DNA from: an uncultured Phycisphaerales bacterium
Lineage (GTDB): Bacteria > Planctomycetota > Phycisphaerae > Phycisphaerales > UBA1924
Direction of reading: 5' to 3'
Length of the DNA: 6,176 nucleotides
Assembly: GCA_937879825.1 (NCBI GenBank)
Contig: CALFMQ010000328.1
Span: 1 to 6,176, forward strand
Both the position numbers and the translations under genes were made by a program. Below, piece after piece: positions 1 to 6,154 of the stretch (positions are counted from its first letter, which is position 1; every line of letters begins with the position of its first letter). The notes beneath the pieces are model-generated. The model searched no databases. It saw only the letters and a list, made by a program, of their open reading frames with translations, and was not told the origin of the DNA.

Positions 1-123
1 GACTCGGGCAGAAAGAAACAGTTTGATAAGTCCTACAAAGACTTGGCTCCAGACGGCCATATCAAACTCATTCAGTCATACGATCAACATCCATTCTCGT
101 TCCGATGGATTGTGATTCACTGA
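1..123 (+). CDS. Possible C-terminal end of an unidentified protein (partial at left edge)
   Basis: Frame 1 is open from the window edge to a TGA at 121-123 and gives 40 residues ending FRWIVIH. The peptide is mixed and soluble-looking (KKQFDKSYKDLAPDGHIK, then an aromatic end) and resembles a natural protein terminus. If real, the gene converges on the potassium transporter, with only three bases between the two stop codons. The first 120 bases are about 44% G+C, far below the rest of the window, and codon third positions are only about 55% G+C, so this gene would be of different origin from its neighbours. I do not recognise the family. Forty open codons in moderate-GC DNA can occur by chance, and frame 2 is also open for much of this stretch, so the call is tentative. 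Confidence 0.4.
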   Translation, partial: DSGRKKQFDKSYKDLAPDGHIKLIQSYDQHPFSFRWIVIH

Positions 124-126
124 TAT

Positions 127-1926
127 TCACCCCATCACAACATCTTCCCTCGCATACCGCGCCGAGTCCAGCGTCCTTCTCGCCGCCCCCGCAAGCGCCA
201 TCAGGAACGCCAGCGGCCCGACCCGCCCCAGAAACATCCCCACGCTCACCGCCGCCTTCCCCTCATCGCTTAGTTGCGGCGTCAGCCCCATCGTCAAGCC
301 CACCGTCCCGCACGCCGACACCGACTCAAACAGGATCTCCTCGAACGCCTCCGCCTGACCCGCCTCAGACTCCAGTCCACGCGGGTCCGTCACCGTCAGC
401 ACCGTCGCCAGCGACGCTACCGTCACCAGCCCCAGCACAATCAGCACCGCCGCCCGCCGCACCATCTCGTCCGTCAACGCCCGACCGAACGCGTTCGTCT
501 CCGTGCGCCCGCGAATCGTGTTCCACACCGTCAGCGCGATCGCGGCCACAGCAACCGTCTTCACACCCCCCGCCGTCGACGCCGGCGACCCACCGATAAA
601 CATCTGCGCCATCAGCACAAACCGACCCAGAATCCCCATCTGGTTCGGCGCCACCGTGTCGAACCCCGCCGTCCGCGTCGTCACGCTCATGAAGTGCGCA
701 TCCAGCAGCGCCGCGCCGAACGACTCACCCCCCCAAGACAACCGGCTCATCAGAATCCCGAACCCGCCCGCCAGATACACCACCAGCGTCGTCGCCACCA
801 CGATCTTCGTATGAAGCGTCAACCGAATCAGTTTCCCATCGCCCCCACGCGCACCGCGTCCATCCCTCCATCGCGCCCTCGCCGTCCCCCACACATTCAT
901 GATGACAGGGATGCCGATCCCGCCCGCCGTGATCAACACCACGATCACCACATGCGTCGTCCAGTGGAACCGCAGCCCCTGCAGACTGTTCGCCGTCGTC
1001 GCGAATCCCGCGTTGCAGAACGCAGACACCGAGGTGAACACGCTATGGAACACCCGACCCCCCGTCTCACCCAGGTCACCCGGCGCACCGACCCATGACG
1101 TCGGCCAGAACAGAAAGAGCATCAACGCCCCGGCCAACTCAATGCCCAGCACAATGCCCACCGAGCGCTTCAGAAAACCCCCCGCGCTCATCCCCCCCGT
1201 CAAGCCCGTCGCGCCCCCCGTGATCTCGCGCGACGACCGCAGATCCACAGCGCCGCCGAACGCCAGCAGCAACAACGCCCCGAACAAAATAATCCCCAGC
1301 CCGCCCGACTGAATCAGCGTCAGGATCACCGTCTGCCCGAACCGCGTGAACTCAGTCCCGGTGTCGCGCACGCTCAACCCCGTCACGCACACCGCGCTCG
1401 TCGAGGTGAACAGCGCATCGATCACCCCGATCCGCTTCTCGGGCGGCGTCGCCGCGGGCAACATCAAAAGCCCGGTCCCCGAACCGATCAGCAGCAAGAA
1501 CGACATCAGAAACAACACGCTGGGCGACACACCCCGACCCACCAGCCACGCGTGCCCGCGCAGAATCGTCAGCACCACCAGCACCGCGACGCACCACGAC
1601 AGCGCGCCGAACGACCACGCCATCACCAGCCCCAGCCCCATCACGAACGTCTCGACCCGGTGCGCCCGCACAAACCCCCGCCACCCACCGCCCCCGCCCC
1701 GCCACTCCGCCGCGCTCCAGCACATCACCCCCAGGTGCGCGACCCACAGCACCAGCAGCACGCCGTGCAGCAAGCCGTCGGAAGCCCCCAACGGCCGCGA
1801 ATGCCACCCCAACTCCAGAATCACCGGCACCAGCATCAACAGCGCGATCACGCCGCGCACCATCCCCCCCGTGAGCAACCGACCCTCACCAACAGCCGAC
1901 CGCGTCGATCTGCGCTCGATGAACAT
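127..1926 (-). CDS. ktrB: KtrB/TrkH-family potassium uptake transporter, membrane subunit
   Basis: This 599-residue polytopic inner-membrane protein should carry K+ (often Na+-coupled) into the cell. The four pore loops of the Trk/Ktr/HKT superfamily are all visible, each with its filter glycine: TSAVCVTGL (G183), SAFCNAGF (G307), TTRTAGF (G421) and SACGTVGL (G543). The intramembrane gate signature GGSPASTAGGVKT is at 444-456, and the end GMFLGRVGPLAF (563-574) resembles KtrB more than TrkH. The canonical fold starts near residue 133. Before it lie about 130 extra residues with three or four hydrophobic segments (about 21-41, 51-70, 92-122) and a glycine-rich loop at 77-81; KtrB is usually about 450 residues. 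The ATG at 1926 keeps a basic N-terminus (MFIERRSTR) but has no clear Shine-Dalgarno; M22 (1863) is an alternative start. No RCK-domain partner (KtrA/TrkA) lies in the window. The family is secure; the symbol is by similarity of motifs. Confidence 0.93.
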   Translation of the reverse strand: MFIERRSTRSAVGEGRLLTGGMVRGVIALLMLVPVILELGWHSRPLGASDGLLHGVLLVLWVAHLGVMCWSAAEWRGGGGGWRGFVRAHRVETFVMGLGLVMAWSFGALSWCVAVLVVLTILRGHAWLVGRGVSPSVLFLMSFLLLIGSGTGLLMLPAATPPEKRIGVIDALFTSTSAVCVTGLSVRDTGTEFTRFGQTVILTLIQSGGLGIILFGALLLLAFGGAVDLRSSREITGGATGLTGGMSAGGFLKRSVGIVLGIELAGALMLFLFWPTSWVGAPGDLGETGGRVFHSVFTSVSAFCNAGFATTANSLQGLRFHWTTHVVIVVLITAGGIGIPVIMNVWGTARARWRDGRGARGGDGKLIRLTLHTKIVVATTLVVYLAGGFGILMSRLSWGGESFGAALLDAHFMSVTTRTAGFDTVAPNQMGILGRFVLMAQMFIGGSPASTAGGVKTVAVAAIALTVWNTIRGRTETNAFGRALTDEMVRRAAVLIVLGLVTVASLATVLTVTDPRGLESEAGQAEAFEEILFESVSACGTVGLTMGLTPQLSDEGKAAVSVGMFLGRVGPLAFLMALAGAARRTLDSARYAREDVVMG

Positions 1927-1932
1927 CCACCG

Positions 1933-2007
1933 TCAAAATACCACACCGAGCACCATCACCGCCCCCGCCACAAGCACAGCCCACACCGCATGCTTGAAGC
2001 GACTCAC
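1933..2007 (-). CDS. Possible 24-residue membrane peptide upstream of the K+ transporter
   Basis: A GTG at 2005-2007 opens a 24-codon frame ending in TGA at 1933-1935. The product would be a short basic start (SRFKH) followed by one hydrophobic helix of about 17 residues (AVWAVLVAGAVMVLGVV). A purine-rich AGAGGA (2015-2020) lies seven bases upstream of the GTG as a possible ribosome-binding site. The stop is six bases from the transporter ATG and in the same frame, which would allow translational coupling, and the transporter itself lacks a clear Shine-Dalgarno. The arrangement recalls KdpF, the tiny membrane peptide encoded before KdpA, but there is no sequence basis for homology. It could instead be a former N-terminal extension of the transporter cut off by a TGA, or chance. 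Confidence 0.3.
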   Translation of the reverse strand: MSRFKHAVWAVLVAGAVMVLGVVF

Positions 2008-2030
2008 TCGGCATTCCTCTGCATGCTCGC

Positions 2031-2057
2031 ACTGTGCCCTCTGTGCCCTGTGGTTAA
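2031..2057 (-). repeat. Dispersed TTMACCAC / GCACAGAG repeat, copy 1
   Basis: Read on the minus strand this is TTAACCACAGGGCACAGAGG followed by GCACAGT. It matches the two copies at 6018-6050 and 6118-6154 in the same orientation, apart from TTAACC for TTCACC and a small indel. Repeats of this style are common in intergenic DNA of planctomycetes and some other bacteria and give rise to spurious 'HREHRE' or 'TEAQRAQR' hypothetical proteins. The TAA stop of the upstream protease gene (2054-2056) lies inside the first bases of the repeat. Confidence 0.75.
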
Positions 2058-4744
2058 CTGTCCTCCCCCCGCATCTTCCCCAGCGCCTCAAGCCGCCGCT
2101 TGTGCACCTCCCGGCCCGGCTCCAGATCAACCAGCGCCAGCAGATGCCGCTCCGCCGTGTCCCACGCCTTCACGCGGATCGCCACCGTCGCCGCCAACTC
2201 CCTGTAGTTCCCGTTGAACGGCGCGATCATCGTCGCACGCTCCGCGAACCGCCCCGCCATTGCATACTCCCCGATCGCCCCGTACCGGCGCGCCAGTTCC
2301 GCAGCGTACGCCGCCGAATACTGTTCCCGCGCATCCAGATACTCCAGGTGCGGAATCGCCCGCGCCGGCTCGCTCGAAGCCAGATACACCTTCGCAAGCA
2401 AACGGTGCGGCATCGGGTCCACCGGCCGCGCCGCCGCATACCGCTCCAGGAGCGGCGCCATCCCCTCATCCGCCTCCCCGTCCCGCGCCCCCAGCACTTC
2501 CTTCAGTTTCAACTCCAGCACACCCGGATGCTCCGGGTACCGCGCAAGCCACTTCTCCACCATCGCCGGCGACACATCCACGAGGTCCGTCTGATACCGG
2601 AACCGCTCGTTGATCCCGCGCACCCCCGCCATCGAGCCCGCGCTCAGCATCGCGATCTCCGCCAGATCATCACCCGTCCGCGCCCGCATGTTCGCAAGCG
2701 CCTGCGTCTCCTCCAGCAGCAACTCCCCGATCGTCGGCCGCGTCGTCAAACCCCACCCTTCCGCATCCTCCTTCGCCCACGCCTTGAACCGCTCGAAAAA
2801 CTCCTCCTGCGAGAGCCCCAGCACCTCGCACATCGCGTCGTCCTCGCGCATCCCCTCGGCGTACCGGTCCATCAGCGCGATCGGCGCGCCCGGGCCCCAC
2901 CCATGCAGGATGTACTCGTACATCCAATGCCCCTGCGCATACGCCTGCGCACGCATGTCCCCCCGCGTGAACCCCACATTGATCTCACGCATGTCGAACA
3001 GCGTCCCGCCCATCAGCGCACCCACCAGCAACCGGCACCGGTCGTAGTCCCGCGGCCCATACTCCAGATGCACCGCCGCCGCCTCCGTGAACCAGTGCGG
3101 AATCCGGTTCCGCGTCATCGCCAGCGTCACCGTGTGCGTGTACTCGTGCTGCAACACGCGCGGCCAGTCGTACTCGCCCACCAGGTGATTCTTGCCCTCA
3201 CGAGGAGACTCCATCGCGATCACTGGCCCCGTCGCCGCCGCGATCGTGTGCACATCCGGCATCCCCGTGATCCGCACGCTGAACCACTCGTGATCCGGCA
3301 ACAGCTCGATCACCGTCTTCTGCGCCGGCTCGAACCCCAACTCACCCGTCACAACCTCGTGCAGCCGATCCAGCGGCCCCATCATCTCCCGCGCCATCAC
3401 CCCGTCCCCGCCCTCGCCGCCCTTGTACCGCACAATAAAGTGATCGCCCTCGATCGTCTCGTAGGTCGACAACTCCTCGATCAACTTCAGACTGTTCGCC
3501 GCCCGCACATTGAACTCATCCAGCTTCGTCGCCCGCCGCAGCGCCGCCACCGCCTCAACATCCCGCCCCGACTGCATCTCGAGCAATCCCAACTCGATGT
3601 GCACCTCGGGCCAGTTCGGCGCGCGCTCGCCGGCCCGCCTCAGGTACGCCGCCGCCGGCTCGTACTGCCGCGCATCCGAGAGCGTCCGCCCCACCTCATA
3701 CAACGCCCGCGCCGATCCCGGGCTGAGTTCGTCGTACCGCGCCAGCATCGCCTCGACCTCGTCGTCGTTGTACCGCAGCGCCTCGCACGCGATATCCAGC
3801 GCCAGCGCCTCCCGATTGAGCGGGTACCGGGCCAGCACCGTATCGATGTGGTACTGCGCCAGGTCCGGCTCGTTCTGGCGAATCCACGCCCGCGCGCGAA
3901 TCAACTCCCCCAGCGGGCTCGTCGCCGATGGGTCCACATCGATCTGCCGCGCCATCCGGTCCAGCTCGCCCGCGATCTCCTGCGCCTGATCAAACGAGAA
4001 TGTCTCCACAGCCATCGCGCCCAGCAGCGCCGCCGCCCCCACGCACCGCGGGTTGAGCGCCATCGCCTGCTGCGCCGCCTGCTGCGACTCCCCCCAGTTC
4101 CCCTTCTCCTTGAGCAGCCACGCCTCCGCCACCAGCGCGGGCCAGTAGAGCCGGTCCAGGTCCTGATACGCCCGCCCGTACAGCCGCATCAGCGCGTGGA
4201 AGTCGCCCGCCGGCCGCCCCTCCAGCCGCGCCCGAATCCGCATCGCCAGCGCGCCCTCTAGGAGTTCCGCCGCGCTGTCCGTCTGCTCCCGCGTCAGCGC
4301 CGAGACCACCGGGTCGATCGCCACATCCGCCTCGCGCAACCGCCCCAGCGCTTCCAGCGACTCCGCCCGGAGACGCGCACCCCGCAACGACGACACCCCC
4401 GCAAGCGTCTCCAGCGCATCCCCATACGCCCCCCGCCACATCGCCGCCTCGGCCCGGTCCTCCGCGTCCGCCTCCATGTTCATGAGCGAGGCGTCGTCCC
4501 ACACCGCCATCATCAGCGCCGCCCGCGCCCGCCGCTTCACATCATCAAGGTCTGAGTCGTTCCACATCCCGTGGAACACCCGCAGGTCCGCACGCTCATC
4601 CGCGCTCAGATACCCCGCGCTCACCGCACGCAGCACACTGTCACTCACATCCGGCTTGTCGAGCGCATCCTGCGCGTCGGCAATCGAACCGAGCGCGACG
4701 ACCGCGCCGACACACAAGCCAACTCGCACCGCGTTCCATCGCAT
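2054..4744 (-). CDS. Secreted TPR protein with a gluzincin (peptidase MA-like) metalloprotease domain
   Basis: The 896-residue product starts with a Sec signal peptide (MRWNAVRVGLCVGAVVALGS, likely cleaved after ADA, residues 22-24), so it should act in the periplasm or cell envelope. Degenerate TPRs fill the N-terminal half; clear 34-residue units are at 201-234, 344-377 and 378-411. A peptidase MA-like domain follows at about 430-665, with the zinc motif HEYTH at 533-537 (catalytic E534) and the probable third ligand E554 in PHWFTEAAA. Its end, GLSQEEFFERFKAWAKE, is typical of that fold. Three consecutive 34-residue TPRs close the protein at 777-878. The ATG at 4744 is chosen because AAGGGAG (4753-4759) sits eight bases upstream and the signal peptide begins there; an in-frame GTG at 4798 would lie inside a repeat hairpin. 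It follows the LolA-like gene by 82 bases, probably in one operon. The substrate is unknown; the catalytic residues are intact, so activity is plausible. Confidence 0.88.
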   Translation of the reverse strand: MRWNAVRVGLCVGAVVALGSIADAQDALDKPDVSDSVLRAVSAGYLSADERADLRVFHGMWNDSDLDDVKRRARAALMMAVWDDASLMNMEADAEDRAEAAMWRGAYGDALETLAGVSSLRGARLRAESLEALGRLREADVAIDPVVSALTREQTDSAAELLEGALAMRIRARLEGRPAGDFHALMRLYGRAYQDLDRLYWPALVAEAWLLKEKGNWGESQQAAQQAMALNPRCVGAAALLGAMAVETFSFDQAQEIAGELDRMARQIDVDPSATSPLGELIRARAWIRQNEPDLAQYHIDTVLARYPLNREALALDIACEALRYNDDEVEAMLARYDELSPGSARALYEVGRTLSDARQYEPAAAYLRRAGERAPNWPEVHIELGLLEMQSGRDVEAVAALRRATKLDEFNVRAANSLKLIEELSTYETIEGDHFIVRYKGGEGGDGVMAREMMGPLDRLHEVVTGELGFEPAQKTVIELLPDHEWFSVRITGMPDVHTIAAATGPVIAMESPREGKNHLVGEYDWPRVLQHEYTHTVTLAMTRNRIPHWFTEAAAVHLEYGPRDYDRCRLLVGALMGGTLFDMREINVGFTRGDMRAQAYAQGHWMYEYILHGWGPGAPIALMDRYAEGMREDDAMCEVLGLSQEEFFERFKAWAKEDAEGWGLTTRPTIGELLLEETQALANMRARTGDDLAEIAMLSAGSMAGVRGINERFRYQTDLVDVSPAMVEKWLARYPEHPGVLELKLKEVLGARDGEADEGMAPLLERYAAARPVDPMPHRLLAKVYLASSEPARAIPHLEYLDAREQYSAAYAAELARRYGAIGEYAMAGRFAERATMIAPFNGNYRELAATVAIRVKAWDTAERHLLALVDLEPGREVHKRRLEALGKMRGEDS

Positions 4745-4752
4745 CGTGTGCG

Positions 4753-4759
4753 CTCCCTT
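4753..4759 (-). promoter_or_regulatory. Ribosome-binding site of the TPR-metalloprotease
   Basis: AAGGGAG on the minus strand ends eight bases before the ATG at 4744. It decides the start codon against the upstream GTG at 4798, which has no such site and lies within a hairpin. Confidence 0.65.
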
Positions 4760-4762
4760 GGC

Positions 4763-4820
4763 TCCCTCTCCCCTCCGGGGAGAGGATGTCGTTCGCACCG
4801 CGAACGACAGGTGAGGGGTT
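4763..4820 (-). repeat. CCCCTCACC...CTCTCCCC/GGGGAGAG intergenic repeat with two perfect hairpins
   Basis: Two stems stand side by side. The first pairs 4765-4773 (CCTCTCCCC) with 4777-4785 (GGGGAGAGG), nine base pairs with a three-base loop. The second pairs 4787-4796 (TGTCGTTCGC) with 4800-4809 (GCGAACGACA), ten base pairs with a three-base loop. On the minus strand the element starts AACCCCTCACC and ends GGGGAGAGGGAG, which resembles a widespread intergenic repeat type; a diverged relative is at 5913-5971. It fills most of the spacer between the LolA-like and protease genes and stops just before the protease ribosome-binding site. There is no T-tract, so it is not a classical terminator. 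It could affect mRNA stability or the relative expression of the two genes. Confidence 0.7.
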
Positions 4821-4826
4821 CGCCGT

Positions 4827-5810
4827 TCACTCGAACAACCGATCCTCTTCCTTCACAACCCACCCCGTGTCCGCCGGAGGCGGCCCGATATCAATCACCC
4901 CCCGGTCGACGGCGTGCTCCGTATCAACATTCAATAACTGCACCGTCGAGATGTCCCGCTTGCGATCGATCGCGCGCGACATCAAGGGCAACAGCGTCCC
5001 CTTCTGATACCACAGCCGCATCTCCCGGTAGTCCTCCGCCGCCTCCGTCCCCGCCTTGGGCGTCAACTTCAACTGGTACACACCCTCCACGCCCGCATCG
5101 CCGCCCATGTACCGCACGAACTCGCGGAACCCGGCGTCGGGGTCATCCAGCGCATCCGCATCGGGCACCAGCCCGTCCAGCGCGCCCACCATCTCCGCAT
5201 CAAAGAACCGTTCCACCTCGTCCCGCCGCTGCCCGATCGGCAAGGGAATCGCCCCGCCGCCGTTGCCGAGCCGCAGCGGATCAACCTCCGCGCCCGGCTT
5301 GGCGATCCGCCGACGCACATACTGCTTCGTCTGGTAATCCTTCTCGATGAGCCACTCACCGTCGAACCCCCACGCCGTGCGCTCGTCCCGCGCCACGCGA
5401 TCCACGATCAAGGTGTCGAACTCGATCGCGAACCGCCGCGCCGCCCCGCCGTCCGCCAGCGCCCCGCCCCGCTCGTAATACATCCGCCCCACGCGCACCT
5501 GCGTGTCCCCGGCCAGCGCCTGCACCCGCGTGTACGAAACATCCGCGCGGAGCCGCTGAAGTTCCGAGTCCTTCCGCTCCAGATGGTTCAGCAGATTCCC
5601 CGCCGACGCATCATCCTCCAGCGGCACCAGCGGCGCATCCGGATCGTGGGGCGCACGCGCCGGCTTCACCTCAAACTTCAGCTCCAGCTCGGGCGTCGTC
5701 ACCCGTTCTTCCCCATCCTGCGCCACCGCGACCCCGCCGACCGCGCTCACCGCGCCGACCGAAGCCGCCAAGACCGCCATCCATGCCAGACCGTTCCGAT
5801 GCCGCGCCAT
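4827..5810 (-). CDS. Secreted LolA-like (outer-membrane lipoprotein carrier fold) protein
   Basis: The product has 327 residues and a Sec signal peptide (MARHRNGLAWMAVLAASVGA..., likely cleaved after AVA, residues 28-30). A LolA-type pattern follows. NLLNHLERKDSELQRLRADV (72-91) matches the start of the fold. Strands leading to TAWGFDGEWLIEKDYQTKQY (145-164) match the LolA 'DGK-LW-YD---Q' segment, and MRLWYQKGTLLPLMSRAIDR (264-283) with VQLLNVDTEHAVDRGVIDIGPPP (290-312) matches the C-terminal sheet. LolA carries lipoproteins across the periplasm. This protein is longer than LolA (about 200 residues), mainly from an acidic linker at 32-70 and an insertion at about 180-242, so the cargo may differ and the symbol lolA is withheld. 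The ATG at 5810 is chosen over an upstream start at 5861 because AAGGAGG (5815-5821) precedes it and the signal peptide begins there. It is the first gene of a probable operon with the metalloprotease. Confidence 0.78.
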   Translation of the reverse strand: MARHRNGLAWMAVLAASVGAVSAVGGVAVAQDGEERVTTPELELKFEVKPARAPHDPDAPLVPLEDDASAGNLLNHLERKDSELQRLRADVSYTRVQALAGDTQVRVGRMYYERGGALADGGAARRFAIEFDTLIVDRVARDERTAWGFDGEWLIEKDYQTKQYVRRRIAKPGAEVDPLRLGNGGGAIPLPIGQRRDEVERFFDAEMVGALDGLVPDADALDDPDAGFREFVRYMGGDAGVEGVYQLKLTPKAGTEAAEDYREMRLWYQKGTLLPLMSRAIDRKRDISTVQLLNVDTEHAVDRGVIDIGPPPADTGWVVKEEDRLFE

Positions 5811-5814
5811 CACG

Positions 5815-5821
5815 CCTCCTT
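5815..5821 (-). promoter_or_regulatory. Strong ribosome-binding site of the LolA-like gene
   Basis: AAGGAGG on the minus strand is four bases from the ATG at 5810. It is close to the ideal anti-16S complement, although the spacing is slightly short. It supports the start codon chosen for the LolA-like protein. Confidence 0.75.
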
Positions 5822-5912
5822 GTGCACCCGCCCCCTCAACCATACCCCTGTCGCCCCCCAAAGGTGCGTGACCGGACTTCGACGCTCACGCCCCCGCCGC
5901 CGCCAGCGGCCG

Positions 5913-5971
5913 CTCCTACTCCCCTTGAGGGAGAAGCTGGCCGCGATGGGGGGGCGACCGGATGAGGGGCG
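5913..5971 (-). repeat. CCCCTCATCC...CTCCCTCAAGGGGAG intergenic repeat (diverged relative of 4763-4820)
   Basis: Read on the minus strand it begins CGCCCCTCATCCGG and ends TTCTCCCTCAAGGGGAG. It contains a short stem (5919-5923 with 5929-5933) and a run of seven G/C bases at 5948-5954. The layout, CCCCTCA-YC at one end and a CTCCC/GGGAG hairpin at the other, parallels the element between the LolA-like and protease genes, but this copy lacks the ten-base-pair inner stem of that one. Confidence 0.6.
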
Positions 5972-5981
5972 TCCCATGCGA

Positions 5982-6004
5982 GCCCCCGGCGCAAGCCGGG
6001 GGGC
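5982..6004. repeat. GC-rich hairpin with a GCAA/TTGC loop
   Basis: CCCCCGGC (5983-5990) pairs perfectly with GCCGGGGG (5995-6002) around GCAA; one unpaired G and a further G-C pair extend the stem. On the plus strand the loop is a GNRA tetraloop. No T-tract follows on either strand, so it is more likely a small dispersed palindrome than a terminator. Confidence 0.6.
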
Positions 6005-6017
6005 ACAACACACCCTT

Positions 6018-6050
6018 CTCTCTCTGTGCCCTCTGTGCCTCTGTGGTGAA
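6018..6050 (-). repeat. Dispersed TTMACCAC / GCACAGAG repeat, copy 2
   Basis: On the minus strand it begins TTCACCACAGAGGCACAGAG and continues GGCACAGAGAGAG. Inside it, a unit like (A/G)GGCACAGAG is repeated in tandem. It is followed on the minus strand by the GC-rich hairpin at 5982-6004. It matches copy 3 (6118-6154) about 104 bases away and copy 1 at 2031-2057. Confidence 0.8.
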
Positions 6051-6117
6051 TGTCTTATCGCCGGATGCCACCACTTGGCCGCAAATCGGCAAGCGGTGCC
6101 GTCCCCACCAATCCATT

Positions 6118-6154
6118 CTCTATCTCTGTGCCCTCTGTGTGCTCTTGTGGTGAA
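6118..6154 (-). repeat. Dispersed TTMACCAC / GCACAGAG repeat, copy 3
   Basis: On the minus strand it begins TTCACCACAAGAGCACACAG and continues AGGGCACAGAGATAGAG. It has the same order and orientation as copies 1 and 2 but differs internally (AAGAGCACACAG for AGAGGCACAG). Confidence 0.8.

Noticed and set aside
1..60. Minus-strand frame from an ATG at 58-60, open to the left edge (MAVWSQVFVGLIKLF...)
   Set aside because: Only 20 codons are visible, there is no clear ribosome-binding site, and it competes with the more protein-like plus-strand frame; it cannot be supported from this window.
1864..1870. A run of seven C (G on the coding strand) near the transporter start, as a phase-variation tract
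   Set aside because: Runs of six or seven C are frequent across this C-rich strand, and nothing else suggests switching at this gene.
1927..1950. Extended -10-like TGGTATTTT just before the transporter ATG
   Set aside because: It would make a leaderless start a few bases from the ATG, there is no convincing -35 element, and it lies within the possible small reading frame; it is likely chance.
1346..4261. A 971-codon open frame on the plus strand
   Set aside because: It is antisense to the transporter and the protease, its translation is dominated by Arg, His, Pro and Leu in low-complexity patterns, and it spans two genes with clear domains on the other strand. Long antisense frames are expected at this G+C content.
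4765..4785. Rho-independent terminator after the LolA-like gene
   Set aside because: The stem is strong, but no T-run follows it on the minus strand; the sequence leads straight into the protease ribosome-binding site.
4745..4798. N-terminal extension of the protease to a GTG at 4798
   Set aside because: The added 18 residues are encoded by the repeat hairpins, and a signal peptide with its own Shine-Dalgarno starts at 4744.
5811..5861. N-terminal extension of the LolA-like protein to a start at 5861
   Set aside because: It would bury the signal peptide behind 17 extra residues, and the AAGGAGG at 5815-5821 points to the ATG at 5810.
6018..6154. Possible CRISPR array from the repeated GCACAGAG units
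   Set aside because: There are only two imperfect copies here, about 104 bases apart, with internal tandem degeneracy and no regular spacers or cas genes; a third copy lies 4 kb away.
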